Origin: Lysobacter_C viscosus
GTDB taxonomy: Bacteria; Pseudomonadota; Gammaproteobacteria; Xanthomonadales; Xanthomonadaceae
Direction: 5' to 3'
Assembly: GCF_046600715.1 (NCBI RefSeq)
Contig: NZ_JBJMAV010000001.1
Location: 496,001 to 560,000 of the forward strand
Length of the DNA: 64,000 nt
The notes under the pieces were generated by a model, which was not told the DNA's origin, did no database searches, and saw only the letters and a program-made list of their open reading frames with translations. Below, piece by piece: positions 54,953-63,325 of the stretch (positions are counted from its first letter, which is position 1; each line of letters starts with the position of its first letter). The position numbers were made by a program, and so were the translations under genes.

Positions 54953-55873
54953 ATGATCGAAGAAAGCGCGCCCGTCGCGACCGACCCTGCCGGGGCCGGA
55001 CCCAACCCGGATCGCACCCGCCCCCAGCAGCAGGAAATGCCGCTGGCGATGGTGCACGGGCAGCCGCTGCTGCAGATCCCGCAGGACCTGTACATCCCGC
55101 CGGACGCGCTGGAAATCATCCTGGACGCGTTCGAGGGGCCGCTGGACCTGCTGCTGTACCTGATCCGCCGCCAGAACCTGGACATCCTGGACATCCCGGT
55201 CGCCGACATCACCCGGCAGTACGTCCACTACATCCAGGCCATGCACGAGATGCGCTTCGAGCTGGCCGCCGAATACCTGGTCATGGCTGCGATGCTGGCC
55301 GAGATCAAGTCGCGGATGCTGCTGCCGCGCCAGCCCACGGAAGAAAGCGAGGAAGACGACCCGCGCGCCGAGCTGGTTCGCCGGCTGCAGGAGTACGAAC
55401 GGTTCAAGAAGGCGGCCGAGGACCTGGACGCACTGCCCCGCCAGGACCGGGACACCGCGCCGGCGGCGGCATACGTGCCCGACCGCGCCGAGGTGCGCCT
55501 GCCACCGCCGGTGGATCTGCGTGAAATGCTGCTGGCGCTGCACGATGTGTTCAAGCGCGCCGAGCTCTACACGCAGCATGCAATCAAGCGCGATGCGCTC
55601 AGCGTGCGCCAGCGCATGGGCGAATTGCTCGAGCGCCTTGGCGACGGCGCGTTCCATCGCTTCGAGTCGCTGTTCACTCCCCAGGAGGGCAAGCTGGGCG
55701 TGGTGGTGACGTTCCTGGGCCTGCTGACGCTGGCCAAGGAGCAGCTGGTGGAGATCGTGCAGGACGCGCCGCTGGCGACGATCTACGTCAAGACCCTGGC
55801 CCTGGGCGAGGACACCGCGCGGATCGAGCTGAGCAGCGAATTCGACGAGGCGGCGAACGACGAAATGGCGTGA
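54953..55873 (+). CDS. scpA: Segregation and condensation protein A
   Basis: A 306-residue kleisin that bridges the two SMC heads. The start of the core FEGPLDLLLYLIRRQNLDILDIPVADITRQYV is at about residue 55 and the YLVMAAMLAEIKSRMLLPRQ segment follows; the C-terminal winged helix begins near VTFLGLLTLAKEQLVEIVQ. An N-terminal arm of about 50 residues (MIEESAPVATDPAG) precedes the core. GGAGGGG lies 12 bases before the ATG. It is followed by scpB after 212 bases and works with SMC, encoded nearby on the other strand. Confidence 0.95.
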   Translation: MIEESAPVATDPAGAGPNPDRTRPQQQEMPLAMVHGQPLLQIPQDLYIPPDALEIILDAFEGPLDLLLYLIRRQNLDILDIPVADITRQYVHYIQAMHEMRFELAAEYLVMAAMLAEIKSRMLLPRQPTEESEEDDPRAELVRRLQEYERFKKAAEDLDALPRQDRDTAPAAAYVPDRAEVRLPPPVDLREMLLALHDVFKRAELYTQHAIKRDALSVRQRMGELLERLGDGAFHRFESLFTPQEGKLGVVVTFLGLLTLAKEQLVEIVQDAPLATIYVKTLALGEDTARIELSSEFDEAANDEMA

Positions 55874-56085
55874 GGCAGCAGCGGGCGTGATGGTACCGGG
55901 AGGGCGTGGTACGCACCCGGGATCGATGCCCGGGCCCCAACCCGCCACCTGCCACCCGCCTAGCGCCACGGAACGGAGCGGCCCCTGCGCCACCGCCCCC
56001 TCGGGCGGACATCCGCACCTCGCACCACCGCAATGCCCCTACCCCGGGCGACCAAGGCAAAGAGACAAGGCACACACGGAATCGA

Positions 56086-57018
56086 ATGGACCAGACCCTC
56101 ATCACCCGGATCGTCGAAGCGTCGCTGCTGGCTGCCAGCCAGCCGCTGACGCTGGCCCAATTGCACGCCCTGTTCCCCGAGGACGCGCCCGCCCCGGCGG
56201 ACTCGGTCGAACAGGCGCTGGAATCGCTCCAGGCCGCCTGCGCCGATCGCGGCGTTGAACTGGTCGAACTTGCGTCCGGCTTCCGTTACCAAGTCAAGTC
56301 CGACGTGCACCCCTGGGTCGCGCGGCTGTGGACCGAACGCCAGACCCGCTACACGCGTGCAACGCTCGAGACCCTGGCGCTGATCGCCTACCGGCAGCCG
56401 GTCACCCGCGGCGAGATCGAACAGGTCCGTGGCGTTGCGGTCAGCAGCAATATCATCAAGGCGCTGGAAGAGCGCGAGTGGATCCGCGTGGTCGGCCACC
56501 GCGACGTGCCCGGCAAGCCGGCCCTGTTCGGCACCACCAAGGTGTTCCTGGACTACTTCGGCCTGAAGCGGCTGGACGAGCTGCCGGCGCTGTCCGAGCT
56601 CAAGGACCTCGGCGAGCTTGAACCCCAGTTCCAGTTCGACGGCGAGCCCGCGCCCCGGGTCATCGAGGCGGGTGGCCTTGGCGAACCCGACCCTGGCTCC
56701 GAACCCGACGGCGATCGCGAGGACGACGATCGGGACGCCGTCGAGGGCGCGCCGGAAGCCGATTACGACGCCACCGCAGCCGCGGGCGACGACCCACGCC
56801 GGCCTCCCCCGTCCGAGGGCGGCGCGAGCGAGTCCAGCGCGAGTGCAACCGACGCGGACGATTTGGCAACCGCCCCGGGCGGCGAACCTACCCATCGCGA
56901 TACCACCAACCACGATGCGCCAAGCCAGGACCCCGGTCCGGACGGCGCCGTCGGCACCACTGAAACCGAAATGGACGAGGCCAGCCAGGCCTCGCCGGAG
57001 CACACGAGAAATGACTGA
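56086..57018 (+). CDS. scpB: Segregation and condensation protein B
   Basis: A 310-residue protein. The first 185 residues form two winged helices that dimerise and wrap ScpA (LITRIVEASLLAASQPLTLAQL, TRATLETLALIAYRQPVTRGEIEQVRGV, GRPALFGTT-type GKPALFGTTKVFLDYFGL). The remaining 125 residues are an acidic, Asp/Glu/Pro/Ser-rich tail with no predicted fold (EPDGDREDDDRDAVEG). Such a tail is longer than in most ScpB proteins. The stop overlaps the rluB start by eight bases, so both are translated from one messenger. Confidence 0.93.
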   Translation: MDQTLITRIVEASLLAASQPLTLAQLHALFPEDAPAPADSVEQALESLQAACADRGVELVELASGFRYQVKSDVHPWVARLWTERQTRYTRATLETLALIAYRQPVTRGEIEQVRGVAVSSNIIKALEEREWIRVVGHRDVPGKPALFGTTKVFLDYFGLKRLDELPALSELKDLGELEPQFQFDGEPAPRVIEAGGLGEPDPGSEPDGDREDDDRDAVEGAPEADYDATAAAGDDPRRPPPSEGGASESSASATDADDLATAPGGEPTHRDTTNHDAPSQDPGPDGAVGTTETEMDEASQASPEHTRND

Positions 57019-58612
57019 AGAAAACCGCCGCACGCTGTCGCTCAAGCGCGGCTCCGATACCGATGCCGATGCCGCCCCGCGGCTCGAGGAACGGCTCCAC
57101 AAGGTGCTGGCGCAGGCAGGCCTCGGCTCGCGTCGCGCGCTGGAGCAGCGCATCGCCGACGGCCTGGTCAAGGTCAATGGCGAGGTCGCGCAGACCGGCC
57201 TGAGCGTCAAGGGCGGCGACCGCATCGAGTTGGACGGACGCCAGTTCGTGGCCAGCGCGCTCAGCGAGCCGTCCCGCGTGCTGATGTACAACAAGCCCGA
57301 GGGCGAGGTCACCACGCGCGACGACCCCGAAGGCCGCCCGACGATTTTCGAGGCGCTGCCCGCGCTCAAGGGCGCGCGCTGGATCGCCATTGGCCGGCTG
57401 GACATCAACACCACCGGCCTGCTGCTGCTGACCACCGATGGCGAGCTGGCCAACGCGCTGATGCACCCGTCGTTTGAAGTCGAGCGCGAGTACGTCTGCC
57501 GGGTGCGCGCGCCCGAAGGCCAGGACCGCGTCCCCGACAGCATTCCTGATCGCCTCCAGCGCGGCGTCGCGCTGGAAGACGGCCCGGCGAAGTTCGACGA
57601 GGTCGAGCGCATCGGCGGGACCGACTCGCATGACTGGTTCCGGGTGGTGGTCAAGGAAGGTCGCAACCGCGAAGTGCGTCGCCTGTGGGAGTCGCAGGGC
57701 TGCCAGGTCAGTCGGCTCAAGCGCATCCGCTACGGCAAGGTGTCGCTGCAGCGTGAACTGCTGCGCGGGCAGTCGCAGGAACTGGCCATCGACAAGGTCG
57801 AGGCGCTCCGCAAGGAGCTGGGACTCGAGGACGGCACGCCTTCGGCGCTGACGCTGCAGCCGGTCATCGGCCAACGCAAGGCCGCCAAGTCCACCATCAA
57901 CCTCAGTGGCGAGCAGCGCCCGCAGGGCTACGTGGGCGGCCACAACACCGCCGACGAAGGCCGGGAGCTGCGTCGCTTCGACAACGTCCGCGAGGACCGT
58001 GGCCGCGGCCGCGGGGGGCCGCGCAAGCCCGGCGGCCTCACCGTCAGCGGCGAGGCGGCGGCCAAACAGTCGCAGAAGCCGTTCAAGCAGCGCAAGGACA
58101 AGAACCCGCGCGCACTCCCTGAGGGCAACCCTGCCGCGTTCCGCACCTGGTACGTGCCCGAGGGTGTCGATACCGGTCCATCCGGCCATCGCAATGCCGA
58201 CGGCCGTGGCCCCCGCAAGCCCTACGGCAAGAAGCCGCGTGCCGGTGGTACCGGCGCCGGCGGCGGCGCGAATCCCTACGGCGGTTTCAGCGGCGAACGC
58301 CGTGGACCCGGCGGCGGGGCGGGCGGAGCCGGCAAGCCCCAGCGCTCGCCCAAGCCCTACGGGCATCCGGGCAACGCACCGAGCTTTCCCTCCGACCACG
58401 CAAACCCGGGCGTCAGCCCGTACGGCGACCGTCCCCGGTCACCCAAGCCGGGCGGTGCGAAGCCGGGAGGGCGCCCTGGCGGGAAGCCGGGAGGAAAGCC
58501 CGGCGGGAAGCCGGGTGGCAAGCCGGGTGGCAAGCCCGGCGGCCCCCGTCCGGGTGGGAACCGAGGCGGCGGTCGCCCCGGCGGAGGTGGCCGCGGCGGT
58601 CCGCGCGGCTGA
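57011..58612 (+). CDS. rluB: 23S rRNA pseudouridine(2605) synthase RluB-like with long tail
   Basis: A 533-residue pseudouridine synthase. Residues about 25-75 form the S4 RNA-binding domain (RLHKVLAQAGLGSRRALEQRI), and the catalytic domain carries Asp131 in GRLDINTTGLLLLTTDG. The enzyme part ends near residue 275. The other half is a low-complexity tail rich in Gly, Pro, Lys and Arg, with RGRGGPRKPGG, repeated PYG, and at the end five tandem GGKP units. Most RluB proteins are about 290-330 residues, so the tail is the odd part; it probably binds RNA. The start overlaps the scpB stop by eight bases and a true terminator follows. Confidence 0.93.
   Translation: MTEENRRTLSLKRGSDTDADAAPRLEERLHKVLAQAGLGSRRALEQRIADGLVKVNGEVAQTGLSVKGGDRIELDGRQFVASALSEPSRVLMYNKPEGEVTTRDDPEGRPTIFEALPALKGARWIAIGRLDINTTGLLLLTTDGELANALMHPSFEVEREYVCRVRAPEGQDRVPDSIPDRLQRGVALEDGPAKFDEVERIGGTDSHDWFRVVVKEGRNREVRRLWESQGCQVSRLKRIRYGKVSLQRELLRGQSQELAIDKVEALRKELGLEDGTPSALTLQPVIGQRKAAKSTINLSGEQRPQGYVGGHNTADEGRELRRFDNVREDRGRGRGGPRKPGGLTVSGEAAAKQSQKPFKQRKDKNPRALPEGNPAAFRTWYVPEGVDTGPSGHRNADGRGPRKPYGKKPRAGGTGAGGGANPYGGFSGERRGPGGGAGGAGKPQRSPKPYGHPGNAPSFPSDHANPGVSPYGDRPRSPKPGGAKPGGRPGGKPGGKPGGKPGGKPGGKPGGPRPGGNRGGGRPGGGGRGGPRG
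58454..58545 (+). repeat. Tandem 12-base GGNAAGCCNGGN repeats inside rluB
   Basis: About seven near-identical 12-base units encode GGKP or its relatives GGRP/GGPR in frame. The third-position changes (GGG/GGA/GGT/GGC) show age or selection on the protein. Expansion by slippage is likely, so copy number may vary between strains. Confidence 0.7.
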
Positions 58613-58638
58613 GTTTCCGCAACGCACTGGCAATGAAC

Positions 58639-58660
58639 AAGGGCGCTCCGGCGCCCTTTT
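58639..58660 (+). terminator. Intrinsic terminator after rluB
   Basis: AAGGGCGC-TCCG-GCGCCCTT forms a perfect 8-base stem with a tetraloop followed by TTCC. It is the clearest rho-independent terminator in the window and ends the scpA-scpB-rluB transcript. Confidence 0.8.
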
Positions 58661-58865
58661 CCTTGAGGTTCCCAGGTCTTCCGGCCGCCACGGATCGCCG
58701 TGCTCTGGCCCGTTGGAGCCTCGCGGCACGCCGGGAGCAGGAACGCGAGGGCCGCATCGGGGCCCGGTTCCACGCCCGGATCGGCGTGCGCGGTGGTTGT
58801 CGGCTGAGCCACAGTGATGTGCTGGAGCCGAATTCCACCGCCTCACCGTTCGAGCTACCGCCGGA

Positions 58866-59330
58866 TCAGTCAGCCGGCTTCAGATGCGCCCACCGTCGCC
58901 CTATGCCCGCAAGGTGCACGCCTCCGATCACCAGGCAGATGGCCGAGGTCACCAGCCAGAACGCCAGGCTGTTGCCGGGGAAATACGGCATCAGCGCGAG
59001 GAAGCCCAGCCCGCGCAACAGGTAGACGGCGGTGATGGCGCACAGCGCGGTGCGCAACAGCGGCAGCCGGCGGATGGCACCCGCGCCGGACAGCGCATAG
59101 AGGGCTAAGACCGACAGCACGCCAGCGATCGAGAGCGCCATCGCGGTCGGGTACCAGTGGCCCGCCTCGGCCATTTGCGCGATGCCTTCACCAGCGCCCA
59201 GCCACCGGTACAACGGCGCGCCAACCACGATGCACGCCAGGTGCAGCACCGCGGCCAACGCACTGCTGGCGGCGCCGGCCAGCAGGAAGGGATCGGCCAA
59301 CACTTCCCGGGATCTTTCGACAGCCTCCAT
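58866..59330 (-). CDS. Small integral membrane protein, unknown
   Basis: A 154-residue hydrophobic protein I do not recognise. Four transmembrane segments are visible: about 16-40 (FLLAGAASSALAAVLHLACIVVGA), 58-80 (YPTAMALSIAGVLSVLALYALSG), 88-110 (LLRTALCAITAVYLLRGLGFLAL) and 118-140 (SLAFWLVTSAICLVIGGVHLAGI). Both ends are predicted inside. Its start overlaps the stop of the omega-amidase-like gene by one base, so it is probably translated from the same messenger. It does not resemble a known transporter. Confidence 0.78.
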   Translation of the reverse strand: MEAVERSREVLADPFLLAGAASSALAAVLHLACIVVGAPLYRWLGAGEGIAQMAEAGHWYPTAMALSIAGVLSVLALYALSGAGAIRRLPLLRTALCAITAVYLLRGLGFLALMPYFPGNSLAFWLVTSAICLVIGGVHLAGIGRRWAHLKPAD

Positions 59331-60142
59331 CAGTGCCACTCGAACCGGTCGCCATCGAGCATGGCCGGGAACCGCTCGCGATGGGCCGCCAATTCCGACG
59401 CCAGCAGGGTGGTGGTGACGACCACCTCGGCACCGGTGCACTCGCTCGCTGGATGGCCCTGGAAGTCGATCACCGCGCTGTCGCCGGCGTAGTGGATGCC
59501 ATTGCCGTCGGTTCCGACACGGTTGAGCCCGGCGACGTAGCACAGGTTCTCGATCGCGCGGGCCCGCAGCAGGGTCTTCCATGCATGGGCCCGCGCCGAG
59601 GGCCAGTTGGCGACGAACAGCAGGAGGTCGTAGTCCAGCGCGCCGGGTCGCTCGACATCGAAGCGGTTGCGCGAGAACACCGGGAACCGCAGGTCATAGC
59701 AGACCATGGGACAGATCCGCCAACCCTTCCAGTCCACCGTCAGGCGCTCGCGCCCGGGCGCGTAGCGCTCGTGCTCGCGGGCGTAGCGGAACAGGTGGCG
59801 CTTGTCGTAGTGCTGCAGCGCGCCGTCGGGGGTGGCGAAGACCAGGCGGTTGAACACGCGCCCGTCCCCGTCCCTGATCTGCACGCTGCCGGTGACCGCC
59901 GCGCCCAACCGCGACGCCTGGTCGCGCAGCCAGGTGAGGGTCGGGCCGTCCATGGTCTCGGCCCGGTCGATCGCGTCATTTGAAAAGCCGCTGGTAAAGG
60001 TTTCCGGCAGGATGACGAGGTCGGTGGTGTCGTGCAGCGGCGCGATCAGCTCGCCGTAGTAGGCGCGATTGCCCGCCGGGTCGTGCCAGAGCGTTTCGCC
60101 CTGGACCAGTGAAATGCGCAGGTTGCGGGAAGGCGTATCCAT
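59330..60142 (-). CDS. Nitrilase-family amidohydrolase, omega-amidase type
   Basis: A 270-residue carbon-nitrogen hydrolase. The Glu-Lys-Cys triad is visible as Glu47 (VILPETFTSGF), Lys114 (HYDKRHLF) and Cys148 (CPMVCYDLRFPVFSRN). This matches YafV-type omega-amidases, which hydrolyse 2-oxoglutaramate and 2-oxosuccinamate to keto acids and ammonia, a repair step after glutamine transamination. Cytoplasmic; no signal. The end overlaps the membrane protein gene by one base. The upstream neighbour is selO, 58 bases away. Confidence 0.88.
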   Translation of the reverse strand: MDTPSRNLRISLVQGETLWHDPAGNRAYYGELIAPLHDTTDLVILPETFTSGFSNDAIDRAETMDGPTLTWLRDQASRLGAAVTGSVQIRDGDGRVFNRLVFATPDGALQHYDKRHLFRYAREHERYAPGRERLTVDWKGWRICPMVCYDLRFPVFSRNRFDVERPGALDYDLLLFVANWPSARAHAWKTLLRARAIENLCYVAGLNRVGTDGNGIHYAGDSAVIDFQGHPASECTGAEVVVTTTLLASELAAHRERFPAMLDGDRFEWH

Positions 60143-60200
60143 CCGGGGATTGTGCCCCCTGCCCCGCCACCGTGTGTAGCCGCCCGCGCCGCCCCCCGGA

Positions 60201-61766
60201 TCAGGAACTGCAGGACAGCATCGAGCACCCCGCCTTCCGGCGTGCCCAGTCGGGCCGGCGACGGGCAAACGCCTCGCGCCTGGGCTGGTCGTCGTAGGGC
60301 GCGCGCATGACCTCGAGCAACTCGTGCACGCCACCCAGGTCGCCGTCGTGTGCGCGATCGATGGCCTGCTGGGCCAGGTAGTTGCGCAGCACGTAGCGGG
60401 GGTTGGCCAGGCGCATGCGTTCGCGACGCTCCGCGTGCGGCAGCGGGTCATCGGCCCAGCGTGCGACCAGTCGCCCAAGCCAGGCGACGAATTCGGGCGC
60501 GTGTTGCTCGCGCTTTGCGGGGTCGTAGAACGCCTCTTCCACGGACGCCAGCCGGGGCAGCGCGGAGTCGACATCCATCAGCCCGCGGAAGAACAGCGTC
60601 ATGTCGACCTCCGCCTGCGCCATCAAACCGCGCAGGTCCTGCATCAGGTCCACGTCACCGTCGCGGCAATCGGCCAGGCCCAGCTTGCCGGCGATTACCT
60701 CCCGCTCGGCGGAGGTGTGGGCCACCACGTAGCGTTGCAAACCCTCCTGCAGCGGCGCCGGGTCGGCAAACAGGGGAGCCAGCGCACCGGCAAGGCGGCC
60801 CAGGTTCCAGTAGGCCACCTGGGGCTGCTGCCCGAAGCGGTAGCGGCCATGCTGGGCGTCGGTGGTATTGGGCGTCCAGGCCGGGTCGTAGTTGTCGATC
60901 CAGCCATAGGGCCCGTAGTCGATGGTCAGCCCCAGGATGGACAGGTTGTCGGTGTTCATCACCCCGTGCACGAAGCCGACCCGCATCCATTCGGCCATCA
61001 ACCCCGCGGTGCGTTCGCACACCTCGCCAAACCAGGCGGCATCGCGGACCTCGCCCGCCGGCAGGCCCGCCAGGTGCGGGTAGTCGCGGTCGATGGTGAA
61101 GTCCACCAGCTTGCGAAGCAACCCGGTATCGCCGCGGGAGGCCGGGAGTTCGAAGGTGCCGAAGCGGATGAACGACGGCGCGACCCGGCACACCACGGCA
61201 CCGGGCTCCATCTGCGGGTGGCCGTCGTAGAACATGTCGCGCTCCACCTGCTCGCCGGTCCCCATCAGGCACAGCGCGCGGGTGGTAGGCACGCCCAGGT
61301 GGTGCATGGCCTCGCTGCACAGGAACTCCCTGATCGAGGATCGCAGCACCGCGCGGCCGTCGGCGCCGCGCGAGTACGGGGTCGGCCCGGCGCCCTTGAG
61401 CTGCAGCTCCCAGCGCTCCCCGCCCGCGGTGACCGCCTCGCCCAGGCTGATGGCCCGCCCGTCGCCCAGCTGGCCCGCCCAGTGCCCGAACTGGTGGCCG
61501 CCGTAGTTCACTGCGAAAGGCTGCATGCCCGGCACCAGGCGGTTGCCGGAAAACACCCCGGCCCACGCCGGGTCCTGCATGTCGCCGTCGTCGAACCCGA
61601 GCCTTCGCGCCATGTCTTCCGACCACGCCAGCACGCGCGGCGCGCACACGGGCGTGGGCATCACCGCCGACCACGCGGCACCGCGGACCTGCCGGATGAA
61701 GTTGCGCGGTTCGGGGTCCCCGGGCAATTCGTCGATGAAACGGTTGTCGAAGTCGAGGCGCAACAC
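60201..61766 (-). CDS. selO: Protein adenylyltransferase SelO (YdiU family)
   Basis: A 521-residue pseudokinase that transfers AMP to protein Ser/Thr/Tyr in this family. Family motifs are FDNRFIDELPGDPEP, FAVNYGGHQFGHWAGQLGDGRAISLGE, QLKGAGPTPYSRGADGRAVLRSSIREFLCSEAMH, and NTDNLSILGLTIDYGPYGWID with the catalytic Asp/Asn metal pair. The protein ends CSMLSCSS; a Cys (or selenocysteine in eukaryotes) at this tail allows redox control. A GTG at 61766 with GAGG nearby is preferred as start, just 7 bases after the glutathione S-transferase stop, so the genes are likely cotranscribed; both point to oxidative stress. Confidence 0.92.
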   Translation of the reverse strand: MLRLDFDNRFIDELPGDPEPRNFIRQVRGAAWSAVMPTPVCAPRVLAWSEDMARRLGFDDGDMQDPAWAGVFSGNRLVPGMQPFAVNYGGHQFGHWAGQLGDGRAISLGEAVTAGGERWELQLKGAGPTPYSRGADGRAVLRSSIREFLCSEAMHHLGVPTTRALCLMGTGEQVERDMFYDGHPQMEPGAVVCRVAPSFIRFGTFELPASRGDTGLLRKLVDFTIDRDYPHLAGLPAGEVRDAAWFGEVCERTAGLMAEWMRVGFVHGVMNTDNLSILGLTIDYGPYGWIDNYDPAWTPNTTDAQHGRYRFGQQPQVAYWNLGRLAGALAPLFADPAPLQEGLQRYVVAHTSAEREVIAGKLGLADCRDGDVDLMQDLRGLMAQAEVDMTLFFRGLMDVDSALPRLASVEEAFYDPAKREQHAPEFVAWLGRLVARWADDPLPHAERRERMRLANPRYVLRNYLAQQAIDRAHDGDLGGVHELLEVMRAPYDDQPRREAFARRRPDWARRKAGCSMLSCSS

Positions 61767-61773
61767 GCCGGCC

Positions 61774-62445
61774 TCAGCCCGCGACCAGCACGGGGCCACC
61801 CCGGTCCACGGCGCGCTGCCAAGCTGGCCGCGCATGGATGCGCTCCAGGAACGCGGCCAGGCGGGGATGGTCGCCATCGCTGCGCGCCAGCCCGGCTTCG
61901 ACCGGGAAACTCATCTGGATATCCGCCGCGGTGAACCGCTCGCCGGCGAACCAGGGCCGCTCCGCCAGCGCGGCTTCCATGTGGGCCAGGTGGCGGGCGA
62001 TCTGCGGACCCACGAAGCCCTTCATCGCCCCATCGGCGATGCGCCGGGCGATGGGGCGGGCAAAGAACGGCATGGGCGCGCTGCGGATCCGCGCGAACAC
62101 CAGGGCCATTACCATCGGTGGCATCGCCGAGCCTTCGGCGTAATGCAGCCAATACCGGTAGCGCAGCCGTTCGTCCTCGTCCCCGCCGGCCGGCCCCAGC
62201 GTCCCGCCGGTGTCGTAGCGCTCCAGCAGGTACTCGATGATTGCGCCCGATTCGGCGACCACGCGGCCGTTGTCTTCCAACACCGGCGACTTGCCCAATG
62301 GATGCACGGCGCGCAGTGCGGCCGGGGCCAGCAGGGTCTTGCCGTCGCGCGCATAGGGCACCAGCTCGTAGGGCTGGCCCAGTTCCTCCAGCAGCCACAA
62401 CACGCGGTGGGAGCGCGACTGCTCCAGGTGGTGGACCTTGGTCAT
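61774..62445 (-). CDS. Glutathione S-transferase family protein
   Basis: A 223-residue GST. The N-terminal thioredoxin-like domain carries SRSHRVLWLLEELGQPYELV with the glutathione-contact Ser/Arg region and the cis-proline in LGKSPVLEDNGRVVAESGAII. The C-terminal all-helix domain follows from about residue 90 (RYRYWLHYAEGSAMPPMVMALVF, then the HMEAALAERPWFAGERFTAADIQMSFP end cap). It belongs to the typical bacterial cytosolic GSTs used in detoxification or peroxide reduction; the substrate is unknown. It diverges from the small basic protein gene and probably shares an operon with selO. Confidence 0.9.
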   Translation of the reverse strand: MTKVHHLEQSRSHRVLWLLEELGQPYELVPYARDGKTLLAPAALRAVHPLGKSPVLEDNGRVVAESGAIIEYLLERYDTGGTLGPAGGDEDERLRYRYWLHYAEGSAMPPMVMALVFARIRSAPMPFFARPIARRIADGAMKGFVGPQIARHLAHMEAALAERPWFAGERFTAADIQMSFPVEAGLARSDGDHPRLAAFLERIHARPAWQRAVDRGGPVLVAG

Positions 62446-62571
62446 CAGGGCTTCCTGTCGATCGGGGGCGTAATCCTAAGTCGCTGGGCTGCATTGCGCG
62501 CGTTGCGGGCCAGGCGGGCGCGGCCGGGCCGCATGGCCTAAACTGGCGCATCACTCAACAAGGGATGCTTG

Positions 62572-62730
62572 ATGGCCAAGCCCAACTATTCGTTCGAAAA
62601 GCGCCAGCGCGAGATCGCCAAGAAGAAGAAGAAGGACGAAAAGGCCGCGCGCAAGCGTGATTCGCGCCCCGACGCCCCGGACGATGCGCCCCACGAGGCC
62701 TCGCAGGCGCCTGCACCACGCGCCGAGTAA
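62572..62730 (+). CDS. Small basic protein of 52 residues, unknown
   Basis: A 52-residue protein, MAKPNYSFEKRQREIAKKKK followed by KDEKAARKRDSRPDAPDD and a Pro/Ala-rich acidic end. The start is supported by AAGGGA seven bases upstream, a TAAACT -10-like element at 62539 and the stop codon 19 bases before the next gene's ATG. The first 30 residues are strongly basic and helical, including a run of five lysines; the end is acidic. The opening KPNYSFEKRQRE(I/L)AKKKKK is a pattern I recall from small uncharacterised proteins in many proteobacteria. Nucleic-acid or ribosome binding would fit but is unproven. Confidence 0.82.
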   Translation: MAKPNYSFEKRQREIAKKKKKDEKAARKRDSRPDAPDDAPHEASQAPAPRAE

Positions 62731-62749
62731 GCCGCCAGCCGCCCCGCAC

Positions 62750-63277
62750 ATGCAGCACACCCACGCGGGGCCGCGCATCTGGGTCGACGCCGACGCGTGC
62801 CCGGCGGTGATCCGCGACATCCTGTTCCGCGCCGCCGAGCGTGGGCGTGTCCCGATGACGCTGGTCGCAAACCAGTGGCTGCGGACGCCGCCCTCGGCCT
62901 ATGTACGCGCGGTGCAGGTACCCGGCGGCTTCGATGTTGCCGACACCGCCATCGTCGACCAGGTGGCCGCCGGCGACCTGGTGGTTACCCAGGACATCCC
63001 GCTGGCCGCCCGCGTGCTTGCAAAGGGCGGTGTCGCCCTGAACCCGCGCGGCGAGCGCTACACCCCCGACACCATGGCCGAACGCCTGTCCATGCGCGAT
63101 TTCATGGAAGAACTGCGCGGCGCGGGCGTGCAGACCGGTGGCCCGGCGCCGTTGCATGCACGCGACCGCCAGGCATTCGCCGCGCAACTCGACGGTGGCT
63201 GGCAGCGCGGACGCGGTAAGCCGTTGCGCGAACACGTGATCGCCTCGCATAACACCTGCAGCCACACTCCCCGCTAG
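62750..63277 (+). CDS. YaiI/YqxD family protein (DUF188)
   Basis: A 175-residue protein of the UPF0178/DUF188 family. Key parts are IWVDADACPAVIRDILFRAAERG with the Asp cluster, FDVADTAIVDQVAAGDLVVTQDIPLAARVLAKGG, and LNPRGERYTPDTMAERLSMRDFMEELR. The fold resembles PIN-domain nucleases, with three conserved Asp residues that could bind metal; no activity has been shown to my knowledge. The ATG at 62750 lies 19 bases after the small basic protein gene, so both may be one transcript. Confidence 0.9.
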   Translation: MQHTHAGPRIWVDADACPAVIRDILFRAAERGRVPMTLVANQWLRTPPSAYVRAVQVPGGFDVADTAIVDQVAAGDLVVTQDIPLAARVLAKGGVALNPRGERYTPDTMAERLSMRDFMEELRGAGVQTGGPAPLHARDRQAFAAQLDGGWQRGRGKPLREHVIASHNTCSHTPR

Positions 63278-63325
63278 ACTATGCGGTCCTCCCGACCGGC
63301 CCTGCCGGCGCTGCCGAGACCTGCG

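Noticed and set aside
58454..58545. CRISPR-like array
   Set aside because: The 12-base units have no spacers and encode the GGKP tail of RluB in frame.
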